This document shows positions 7,819-15,742 of a stretch of 64,000 nt of DNA, piece after piece. The notes under the pieces are model-generated. The model was given only the letters and a program-made list of their open reading frames with translations. It did not search any database and was not told the origin of the DNA. Source of the DNA: Roseburia_C sp031555935. Lineage in GTDB: Bacteria > Bacillota > Clostridia > Lachnospirales > Lachnospiraceae. The stretch spans positions 5,308-69,307 of the forward strand of contig JAVBTX010000020.1 of assembly GCA_031555935.1 (NCBI GenBank). Direction: 5' to 3'. The position numbers and the translations under genes were made by a program. The first letter of the stretch is position 1; every line of letters begins with the position of its first letter.

Positions 7819-10800
7819 TTATATAATATCACCATATTTACAATAAATATATCCCGTTTTGCCAGCATAGCTGATTTTGTACCACACATAGCCGCCCGGA
7901 TAATCGTTGTAGGTACAAGTCTCTAACAACTCGAAGCTGTCACCATACTGTATATAGTCGACAATACCATAGGAAGTTGCCGGACCGCTGCGAACTTTAA
8001 GACTGTGGCAGTTGACGATATATCCGCCCTTCTTTGTCTTCGCTGACTGTACCGCGCTCGCCTTACCAAAGACATTTTTCCCATTAATTGTTGTGTAGGA
8101 CTGTACTTTTACATAATATATCGTTCCTGTATTTAAGCCTGTTATGGTTCGATTTGTTACCGCTTTGCCGGTAATTATGACACTGTTCTTATTCTGCGTA
8201 AAGCTTGCATCGGTACTATAGGTTATCAGATATCCTTTTGCATATTTGTCCGTCTTCCAACAAATATCCAACGCACCAATCGTATTCGATACGACCGACA
8301 TGAGTTCTGCCTGCTTTGGTGTTATCGTAACCGTAACCTTCTTCGTTACTTTCTTATAATTCTTCGAGGTAGCGGTAATTGTAATGGTCGTCTTGCCATA
8401 GCCTTTCGCCGTAATCTTACCATTTTTTTTGCCGACAGTGGCCACGTTCCGGTTGCTGCTCGCGTAGGTAATGGTTCCGCTGCCGGATATTTTAGGTTTC
8501 AAAATGTATGCCTTGCTGCCATATGTCTGGGTGATACTCTTTGGTACTGAGGAAATCTTCTGCGCGGCTGGTTTGATAACGAAGGTTTCCGTAAGCGTTC
8601 CGCTGTAGTTGCCCCGCATTTTTACAATTGCTGATGCAACACCAACACTGCGGTTATTCTTATAGCTGACCGTATAATCAGTTCCCTTCCTCAGAACTTG
8701 TTTACCATCTGTTACCACCACTTGGGGCTTTCGATATTTGCCATTGTAGATATATCCATTCCCGGCATTCAGCTTGACCATAATTCCGCTCTGCGGCTGG
8801 TTTGCTTTTTTGGCCGTTACTTTAATCTGCAGGGTAACATCCACTGTCTTGTAGTTGGAATCCGCTGGTGTATAACGGGCAGCAAATGAATTGGTTCCCA
8901 CTACTCCGACTGTCGTCCCAGCCGCCGCCTTGAAGGAAAATCCCGCCGGCAGCGCCACTGTTGACAACCTTTGTCCGTAATATGCACTCAAATTTGTCGG
9001 CAGAACATAATGCGGTGCTGCCTTATCAACGGAAATCGTCACACTTCGTTCTACCGTCTGGTAGTTCGCCGTATCACTCGGAGTAAATATCACAGTAAAG
9101 GTATTGTATCCGGCATTTCCTACCGAGGTAGTTAAGACATCTGCAAATGTCCAGCCTGCATCCAGTGCAACATCACCCAGAGTATCTCCATAAACAGCCG
9201 TCAGATTACTCGGCACGGTATAGCTTGGAATGGCTTTGCCGACTGTTATTGTTACGCTTTTTTCGACCGTCTGGTAGTTCGTCGTATCGTCCGGAGTAAA
9301 TATCACGGTAAAGGTATTATCTCCAATTGCGCCAACCGAGGTCGTAGCTGCCGCTGTAAATGCCCAGCGGTTCGGCAGCACTACATCTGCCAGCGTATCT
9401 CCATAGAATGCCGTTAGATTACTTGGCACAGTGTAACTTGGAATGGCCTTCTCCACAATTACCAACAGGTTAATCGCCCAGCTATTTGTACCATCCGAAT
9501 AAATACCGGCAAATGACCGGCCATTTGCCGTCACATCGCCAACGGACGTTTCGTCATCCACCCAGGAATATCCGGCTGCTAGTTGGAGGTCACTTAACGT
9601 TCCAGATGGGTTATAGGCAGTGGTTAGTACTGCCGGTCTTTTCACCGTTAATAAATATGTCTTTGTACTTGTTCCATCTTCACCGGTAACCGTGATGTAA
9701 AACTTATTATCACCGCTTTCTAAGTCCAATGTCACTGCACTTTCTGAGATTCCCGCTGCGGTTCCCGGCTCATCTCCCTGTCGCAAGCTCATTGTTGCAT
9801 TATCTGTATCACTTGGTATCGCCTTCAATTGAATCTGTGTCACATCAGAATCCACCACCGCCAGATATTCCAGCACCTCACTGTCAAATGCTGGTGCAAC
9901 CATAATTGCGGTTTCATCATTCTTGGACAAGGAAAGTGAGGTCAGGTCTGTATCAACAATTACTTTGAAAGAAAGAGAGATTTCACACGGCTGGGCATTG
10001 TCTCCGGTAATGCTAACAACACCAGTATAATTCCCCCCCACCAGCCCCGTTCTAGGCCGTATCAAGACACTGCCGGAGCAGCCAGAGGCAAGCGTGCTGG
10101 CCGGAGCTGTTACGAGCTCAAAATACTCACTGCCAGACGCGAGTGCCGCTGACACACCCAAAAGTTTTTTCATTCCATAGTTATTGACAGTAATTATTTT
10201 TGTTGACTGCTCGAGATATAGATACTCAGCCGCCGGAAAAGCCAGTTCCTGCTGTGTACACACGATTAAATACTCTTGATTTGCTCCGCCTCCGCCCCAT
10301 CTTAAGGGAACATAGTTATAGTCCTTGAACACAGCACTGCTGTCAGTGAAGGTACTTTTATCACTATCGGGAATGTCATTTCCGTTGAGAATCGAGAGCG
10401 CGGAACGATTCTGAACTGGGGTACCGACAGCCAGATTGCCAAAAGTATTATTAAAATTATTTGATCTGTTCAAATCTGTAAATGACAACTGCGGAAAGCA
10501 AAAGATGTCATTAATCTGAAAATCAACTCCCCCAGCATTTGCAAACATATTAATAGCAAAAGCAGTTCCTATTGTTGTCAAATACTGTGGCAGGTTAAAT
10601 TCTTCGTTCATGTTAAATCCGGGTCCGCTGCAGCCATTAAACATTTCAGCAGCAAAATAAGTTCCCACTGTAATTAAATCCTGTGGCAGGTTAAATTCTT
10701 CGTTCATGCTAAATCCGGTTCCGCTGCAGCCATAAAACATAGAATCAGCAAAAGAAGTTCCCACTGTGGTTAAATCCTGCGGCAGGTTAAATTCTTCGTT

Positions 10801-11841
10801 CATGCCAAATCCATCTCCGCTGCAGCCAAAAAACATATAAGAAGCAAAAGAAGCTCCTACTGTTGACAAGTTCTGCGGCAGGTTAAATGCTTCGTTCATG
10901 CTAAACCCGGTTCCGCTGCAGTCACGAAACATACAACTAGCAAAAGCATCTCCCACTGTTAATAACTCCTGCGGCAGGTTAAATTCTTCGTTCATGCTAA
11001 ATCTGGCTCCACTGCAGTTATTAAACATATAATGAGCAAAATAAGCTCCCACTGATGACAAATCCTGCGGCAGGTTAAATTCTTCGTTCATGCTAAATCC
11101 GGTTCCGCTGCAGTTACTAAACATATTAGAAGCAAAATAAGTTCCCACTGATGACAAATCCTGCGGCAGATTAAATTCTTCGTTCATGCGAAATCCGGTT
11201 CCGCTGCAGTTATAAAACATATAAGAAGCAAAATTATTTCCCACTTTTGACACATCCTGAGGCAGATTAAACTCGTCCCCCATAGTGATATTGGTACAGC
11301 CATAAAATGTATATGCCCATTCATAAGTAGGTGCTACGTTATTGGTAATCTGTGTCTGGGTACGAGTCATCCGGCATGTAAGCGGAGAAATCACTTTTGT
11401 TACCTTAGCTCGATTATTTGCATTGCCTGTGCTACTAGCAAACCCAAATGCACCCAGCCAGGCATCCGTACTACCTACCGGAGTAATTGTTATGAGATAG
11501 GTACCAGCCGTCTGATAAGTATGCGGAATTCCCTCCGCTAATGCTGCATTCGTGCTGATTGCTTCACCATCACTATTTGACACATTACTATATGTGCCAT
11601 CGGTGCCATCCCCCCAGTTTACTTTCCAATTGTAAGTTTTGTTATAACTGCCACCTAAATACCCATTGGTTGGAATGTTGAAGCTCTTGCTCGCTTCCGT
11701 GACGGTCACTTCAAATTGAAACTGCTCCTCTTCGGCAGCCCGTACGGTAATTCCCCCAAGCGTTACCAACAGCATACATATGACTGCTGTCAAAATCAAC
11801 AAGACCGGTCTGAAACTTGTCCTTCCTTTATTCTGAAACAT
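7819..11841 (-). CDS. Large secreted multidomain surface protein with eight 32-residue repeats and SH3 domain
   Basis: The 1340-aa protein carries, in order: a signal peptide (1-35); a PKD-like region with KVNWGDGTDG (about 45-120); eight tandem 32-aa repeats (187-442, consensus MNEEFNLPQDLSTVGxxFAxxMFxxCSGTGFS) related in style to DUF285/BspA leucine-rich repeats; a cadherin-like beta-sandwich (about 630-737); three MBG/YDG-like repeats containing VPSNLTAxYGD (about 800-1010); a YDG-like and a BIG2-like domain (about 1018-1172); fibronectin III (1173-1270); and a C-terminal bacterial SH3 domain (1272-1340, VRSGPATSYG). No sortase motif is present; the SH3 domain may hold it on the wall. An adhesin or host-contact role is inferred. 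AAGGAGG precedes the start. The GHKL/LytTR pair lies just upstream on the same strand. Confidence 0.85.
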   Translation of the reverse strand: MFQNKGRTSFRPVLLILTAVICMLLVTLGGITVRAAEEEQFQFEVTVTEASKSFNIPTNGYLGGSYNKTYNWKVNWGDGTDGTYSNVSNSDGEAISTNAALAEGIPHTYQTAGTYLITITPVGSTDAWLGAFGFASSTGNANNRAKVTKVISPLTCRMTRTQTQITNNVAPTYEWAYTFYGCTNITMGDEFNLPQDVSKVGNNFASYMFYNCSGTGFRMNEEFNLPQDLSSVGTYFASNMFSNCSGTGFSMNEEFNLPQDLSSVGAYFAHYMFNNCSGARFSMNEEFNLPQELLTVGDAFASCMFRDCSGTGFSMNEAFNLPQNLSTVGASFASYMFFGCSGDGFGMNEEFNLPQDLTTVGTSFADSMFYGCSGTGFSMNEEFNLPQDLITVGTYFAAEMFNGCSGPGFNMNEEFNLPQYLTTIGTAFAINMFANAGGVDFQINDIFCFPQLSFTDLNRSNNFNNTFGNLAVGTPVQNRSALSILNGNDIPDSDKSTFTDSSAVFKDYNYVPLRWGGGGANQEYLIVCTQQELAFPAAEYLYLEQSTKIITVNNYGMKKLLGVSAALASGSEYFELVTAPASTLASGCSGSVLIRPRTGLVGGNYTGVVSITGDNAQPCEISLSFKVIVDTDLTSLSLSKNDETAIMVAPAFDSEVLEYLAVVDSDVTQIQLKAIPSDTDNATMSLRQGDEPGTAAGISESAVTLDLESGDNKFYITVTGEDGTSTKTYLLTVKRPAVLTTAYNPSGTLSDLQLAAGYSWVDDETSVGDVTANGRSFAGIYSDGTNSWAINLLVIVEKAIPSYTVPSNLTAFYGDTLADVVLPNRWAFTAAATTSVGAIGDNTFTVIFTPDDTTNYQTVEKSVTITVGKAIPSYTVPSNLTAVYGDTLGDVALDAGWTFADVLTTSVGNAGYNTFTVIFTPSDTANYQTVERSVTISVDKAAPHYVLPTNLSAYYGQRLSTVALPAGFSFKAAAGTTVGVVGTNSFAARYTPADSNYKTVDVTLQIKVTAKKANQPQSGIMVKLNAGNGYIYNGKYRKPQVVVTDGKQVLRKGTDYTVSYKNNRSVGVASAIVKMRGNYSGTLTETFVIKPAAQKISSVPKSITQTYGSKAYILKPKISGSGTITYASSNRNVATVGKKNGKITAKGYGKTTITITATSKNYKKVTKKVTVTITPKQAELMSVVSNTIGALDICWKTDKYAKGYLITYSTDASFTQNKNSVIITGKAVTNRTITGLNTGTIYYVKVQSYTTINGKNVFGKASAVQSAKTKKGGYIVNCHSLKVRSGPATSYGIVDYIQYGDSFELLETCTYNDYPGGYVWYKISYAGKTGYIYCKYGDII
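10516..11283 (-). repeat. Eight-copy 96-bp coding tandem repeat
   Basis: In-frame units spaced exactly 96 bp apart. The inner units share long identical stretches (for example the GGCAGGTTAAATTCTTCG core on the plus strand), while the outermost units (near 11283 and 10516) are the most diverged, as expected after recent unit duplication. Copy number may vary between strains. Confidence 0.9.
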
Positions 11842-11940
11842 ACCAAAACCTCCTTAAAAGTCAAATAAACACTTTTATTTTAACATATTCTGCGAATAAA
11901 AACGAGCATACCAGCACCAATTTTTATCAAATCTTTCGCT

Positions 11941-13254
11941 TCATTTTAGTGGAATCAGTATCTTCAGCTCAAACCAATCATTCTTCTGATTAATTGTTAC
12001 CGACCCGCCATAACGTTTTGCCGAATAACGGATACTCTTTAGACCATAACCATGAAAATCCTTATTTCGCTTGGTCGTTGCCGGAATACCCTCAACAACA
12101 TTTTTCAGTTTGCCTTGAAAATAATTTTCAAACCGAATCATCAGCAGATTATTTTTGGCAAATACCGCCACATTAATCAATCGCTTTTTGGGGTCGGATA
12201 TTTTTACCTCACACTCAATGGCATTATCCAAGGCATTTCCGAAAATGGTACAAATATCCATTGCTTCCATAAAATCCAGCAGTCTGCCATTGACGACACA
12301 AGTCAGCTCAATATTTTTTTCCATGCAGATTAGATTCTTTGAGGTCAATACCGTATCAAGGACTTGATTGCCGGTGACATGCTGTGTCTCATACAGCTTA
12401 ATCCGCTGTTCCATTTCGGTTAGATAGCTCTCCTTTTTGACTGGGTCCTGTTCGGCCCGAATCACGGCAATCTGGTTCTTCAAGTCATGGTACTTCATAT
12501 TTAGCAGTTCGATATTTTCACGATACAACTGATATTGGTCAAACTGACGCTTAAGGACATTTTGGATTGCATCCAGTTCGGCTTTGGCGCGCAGCTCGGA
12601 ATTTAAAATATATTGTGCATAAAGTACCGCCAAGCCACCAAAATTCACAGTCGTTCGGACAATAAAAATCTCCACATCATAGCGCAAGCTAAACACCGTG
12701 TAGGAACCTGTGAAACCAATGTTACTGACAACAAAAGCGGCCACCCCAATGATTGCGGCCGACAACAGCTCGCGGCCGCGGATATGAACCTTCCGGTCTG
12801 CCTGCACAAACCGCCGTTCCAGATAATAGGCAGACACAAACAAAAGCAGATACACCACGATTATGATAATCAGTCTCCACAACCAGTCCAATTCCATTTT
12901 CCGCGGATAAATATAAAAGCAATACATCTGCCACTCCAACGATGCTGCAAACTCCGCCAGCACAAACGCTCTGACCCCCAGATATAAGGCATCGCTGATT
13001 GACATCTGACAGAAACTATAAATCCACAGAAACATTAACACTACAGCCATCATCATGGTTGGAATCCAAAAATAGAGCGGCAATCTTCCCGCCAGCAAAT
13101 GAAAGCCACATTGCACCGCCAACGCCATCACCGCCAAGATTATGATACGCCGCTTGCTAAATCGTTTTTGAAATATGATAATCAGTACCATAACCGCCAC
13201 CCATTCTGCTAATGCAGTGTGGATTCGCGGTATTTCCGGTAGTAAATAGTTCAT
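11941..13254 (-). CDS. GHKL-type sensor histidine kinase (AgrC-like)
   Basis: The 437-aa protein has about six transmembrane helices in residues 1-205, a helical linker, the phospho-acceptor motif KYHDLKNQI (about residue 248) and a C-terminal ATPase domain of the HATPase_c_5/GHKL kind, with NALDNAIE (N box) and GYGLKSIR (G box). It would sense a ligand at the membrane and phosphorylate the LytTR regulator whose gene ends one base before it. No agrB/agrD-like peptide genes lie nearby, so the signal is unknown. The 1340-aa surface gene follows downstream. Confidence 0.88.
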   Translation of the reverse strand: MNYLLPEIPRIHTALAEWVAVMVLIIIFQKRFSKRRIIILAVMALAVQCGFHLLAGRLPLYFWIPTMMMAVVLMFLWIYSFCQMSISDALYLGVRAFVLAEFAASLEWQMYCFYIYPRKMELDWLWRLIIIIVVYLLLFVSAYYLERRFVQADRKVHIRGRELLSAAIIGVAAFVVSNIGFTGSYTVFSLRYDVEIFIVRTTVNFGGLAVLYAQYILNSELRAKAELDAIQNVLKRQFDQYQLYRENIELLNMKYHDLKNQIAVIRAEQDPVKKESYLTEMEQRIKLYETQHVTGNQVLDTVLTSKNLICMEKNIELTCVVNGRLLDFMEAMDICTIFGNALDNAIECEVKISDPKKRLINVAVFAKNNLLMIRFENYFQGKLKNVVEGIPATTKRNKDFHGYGLKSIRYSAKRYGGSVTINQKNDWFELKILIPLK

Positions 13255-13255
13255 C

Positions 13256-13969
13256 TTAATGCACCTTATCCCCGATATAATTTGTTAACGCCTCCCAAAA
13301 AGCATTTTTCTTCAAACGGCTAATCTGAATCTGCTCACCCTCAATAATGGCACAGCCATCCTCAATCCCTTCGACATACTCAAGATTGACAAGGTAACCC
13401 TTGTTGCAACGGTAAAAATGGTGTTTCGCCAGCTTTTCTTCCAGCTCCTTCATCGTCACATTGTAGGTCAGATATTCTTTCCCCGCCAGATGAAAAATAA
13501 TCTTATGCCCCTGACTTTCGATATAGCGAATCTGACTAACATCTACTTTTTTAAGACCGCGGTCAATCGTAATTGTAATGTAGTTTTTATCATGTTTATC
13601 CATCCGCTCTATCGCGCGGTTCAGCTTCTCTGAAAATGAAAAGTAATTCAGTGGTTTAAGGACATAGTCTAAGGCGTTGACCTCGTAACCTTGAATCGCA
13701 TAATTGGCCATATTGGTAATAAAGATAATCACCACATCCGGGTCAACTGCACGGATTTCTTTGGCGGCAGAAAGTCCGTCAACGAACTTCATTTCAATAT
13801 CCATCAAGATTACATCATATTCTAACTTGTAGTTCTGGACGATTTCATCACCATCATAAAAGCATGTTGTTTCAATGCGCTTTCCACTCTCCGTCGCATA
13901 TTGCCCAACATACTGGCGAATCATTTCGTTTGTTTTTTTATCATCATCTACGATGGCAATTCGAATCAA
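13256..13969 (-). CDS. LytTR-family response regulator
   Basis: The 237-aa protein has a receiver domain (1-120) with the acidic pair DD at 8-9, the phospho-acceptor aspartate in VILMDIEM and the conserved lysine in YVLKPLNY. Its LytTR DNA-binding domain (about 140-237) contains IRYIESQGHKIIFH and FYRCNKGYLVNLEYV. It pairs with the GHKL kinase (gap 1 bp). LytTR regulators bind direct repeats about two turns apart; the 21-bp spaced repeat at 25334-25361 is one candidate target, untested. Confidence 0.9.
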   Translation of the reverse strand: MIRIAIVDDDKKTNEMIRQYVGQYATESGKRIETTCFYDGDEIVQNYKLEYDVILMDIEMKFVDGLSAAKEIRAVDPDVVIIFITNMANYAIQGYEVNALDYVLKPLNYFSFSEKLNRAIERMDKHDKNYITITIDRGLKKVDVSQIRYIESQGHKIIFHLAGKEYLTYNVTMKELEEKLAKHHFYRCNKGYLVNLEYVEGIEDGCAIIEGEQIQISRLKKNAFWEALTNYIGDKVH

Positions 13970-14036
13970 TGATTTATCCTCCTAGTTGTTCCTAAGATAT
14001 ACGTTAGCATACTGACAGAAAATAGTAAATAGCATT

Positions 14037-14073
14037 AAAAAATGGCGGCAAAGTTATGAATACTTTACCGCCA
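14037..14073 (-). terminator. Intrinsic terminator after the 512-aa surface protein gene
   Basis: TGGCGG (14043-14048) pairs with CCGCCA (14068-14073), with inner AAAGT/ACTTT pairing, followed on the minus strand by TTTTTT. Confidence 0.9.
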
Positions 14074-14087
14074 CTTCGACTCTTATT

Positions 14088-15626
14088 TTATTTTACTATT
14101 TTACGTTTCTGATAGAAAAAAACTCCACTGATTCCACCAGATAGAATGGCTAACAGCATCAGCAATGTAACCATCTGATTGTCACCGGTCTTTGGCACCT
14201 TAGTACCGCCTCCGTTATTTCCGCCACCGCCGTTATTTCCGTCAACAGCGTTCCACTGCGCATAGAGTGTTACATTCCCGCCTATCGCAAAGGTTGCTCC
14301 TTCTCCATAAGCGGTTCCGCTGCCATCGGCTGCGGTGTTCCAGCCAGCAAAGCTATAACCATCTTTTGCCAGTCCCCCGGTATTTCCTAACACCGTTACC
14401 GTTGACTCAGCAGTATATGAATTTGCATCGGTCGGTACAGCTCCGGCAGTGTTGCCGTTGCCATCGTAGGTAACGGTATATGAGCTTACCGGAATCTCTG
14501 CCCATTTTGCATACAAGGTTACTTCATCAGTAATGGTAAAGACATCGCCTGCTGCATAGTCAGTTCCGCTGCCATCTGCTGCGGTATTCCAGCCGATAAA
14601 GTCATATCCGTCTCTTGCCAATACTCCAGTATTGTCTAATACTTCAACTTGTGAATTAATTATAAATGGATTCTCATAAGCTGGTACTGCCCCGCTGGTA
14701 TTGCCATTGCCATCGTAAGTAACCTCGAAAGCTTTACCCATCATTGCATCTGTAATTATTGTTGCGGTAGCTTCTGCCTGGACTAAATTTCCCTCCACAA
14801 ATCTTCCCGGAATCGTGTAATTACCATCGGCATCTTTTCCCATAGCGGAAACATCATCATTAATATTTTGTGACATGGCATATATCGCACCCGTTGTTCC
14901 CATTGCACGAATCGCATTATCATCACTCACTGATAGGTTTTCCATTATATATAATCCATATGCAGGTCCGTCACAGCTTACATCACACGTAATATTTGCA
15001 CTTTGCAGGCTTAAATTATTTTTTGATAAAATTCCGTAATATCCGGTACTAGATGTTGTTCCAGCCGGTGCATGTGCTGAAATGTTGATTGTTACGCCTG
15101 TTATCGTGATGTCTCCGCCATAGATACCACGAAATGTTAATTCGTACTCTCTTTCCGTTGAAATATCCAGACTTCCGTTACCCTTAATGGTAAGATTTGC
15201 ACCGTTCAAATTGATGCCAAACCCAAAGCTTCTACCATTATTATCTATCAGGGTGTTTGTCCCTTTAACAATGATTGTGGCATCTCCCATTGACACACTT
15301 ATTAATCCCGAGGAACCCGGGTCGGCCTCAAGATTAAGTCCTTCAAGTACCAATGTACGTTCACCATAATCCAGCTCCGTATTTCCATTCGGATACCACT
15401 GCCAGCCTTCTGCTGAATCCGTGATTTCATCTGACGTCGGAACATCTTTTGTGGTACCGTCCGTCGATATATATGTAATTGTTTCTCCCAGAGCAAATTT
15501 GAGTATTTCTGTTCTCTTCACCGTCTCCGTTGCCGTTACCGGCTGTGCCACGAATGGCATCAGCAAAAATGCCATGCACACTGCCATACATATGGATATA
15601 ATTCTTCTTTTTTGTTTCATACTCAT
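14088..15626 (-). CDS. Wall-anchored surface protein with InlB-type repeats and sortase-like motif
   Basis: The 512-aa product has a signal peptide (1-32), a beta-helix-like region (about 60-290, repeated strands such as NLTIKGNGSLDIS), two InlB B-type repeats (Flg_new; about 298-375 and 382-455, each with GYxFxGWNTAADGSGT and ending YAKW/YAQW), a glycine-asparagine linker and a C-terminal sorting signal: VPKTG, a hydrophobic helix and the basic tail KRKIVK. VPKTG deviates from LPxTG but has the right position and context. Its N-terminal region resembles the protein cut off at 1-838, and both genes share the two-box promoter. Role: probably adhesion or glycan binding at the wall. Confidence 0.88.
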   Translation of the reverse strand: MSMKQKRRIISICMAVCMAFLLMPFVAQPVTATETVKRTEILKFALGETITYISTDGTTKDVPTSDEITDSAEGWQWYPNGNTELDYGERTLVLEGLNLEADPGSSGLISVSMGDATIIVKGTNTLIDNNGRSFGFGINLNGANLTIKGNGSLDISTEREYELTFRGIYGGDITITGVTINISAHAPAGTTSSTGYYGILSKNNLSLQSANITCDVSCDGPAYGLYIMENLSVSDDNAIRAMGTTGAIYAMSQNINDDVSAMGKDADGNYTIPGRFVEGNLVQAEATATIITDAMMGKAFEVTYDGNGNTSGAVPAYENPFIINSQVEVLDNTGVLARDGYDFIGWNTAADGSGTDYAAGDVFTITDEVTLYAKWAEIPVSSYTVTYDGNGNTAGAVPTDANSYTAESTVTVLGNTGGLAKDGYSFAGWNTAADGSGTAYGEGATFAIGGNVTLYAQWNAVDGNNGGGGNNGGGTKVPKTGDNQMVTLLMLLAILSGGISGVFFYQKRKIVK

Positions 15627-15661
15627 TACCTCTTCTTTCTGAATTTTAACTATTCAGAAAT

Positions 15662-15695
15662 ATTATACAGAGGCAAACACAAACAGAGCACAAAC
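15662..15695 (-). promoter_or_regulatory. Promoter with two GTTTGTG boxes for the 512-aa surface protein gene
   Basis: Minus-strand TATAAT (15662-15667), a 10-bp gap, GTTTGTG (15678-15684) and another GTTTGTG starting 11 bp further out (15689-15695). The geometry equals that at 910-943 base for base. No -35 consensus is present, so an activator is likely needed. Confidence 0.6.
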
Positions 15696-15698
15696 GAC

Positions 15699-15732
15699 AA
15701 AAAAGTACCATGTTTTCACATGATACTTTTTT
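15699..15732. terminator. Bidirectional terminator after the giant surface protein gene
   Basis: AAAAAAGTACCATG pairs with CATGATACTTTTTT (one bulge or mismatch), giving T-runs on either strand. It sits ten bases beyond the stop at 15743 and also isolates the next promoter. Confidence 0.85.
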
Positions 15733-15742
15733 GCGTTATGAC

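Noticed and set aside
10516..11283. Regular 96-bp repeats that could suggest a CRISPR-like array
   Set aside because: The repeats are in frame, have no unique spacers, and code for a protein repeat; no cas genes are near.
12613..12987. Plus-strand open frame of 124 codons
   Set aside because: Antisense to the membrane part of the GHKL kinase; no ribosome site and no protein features.
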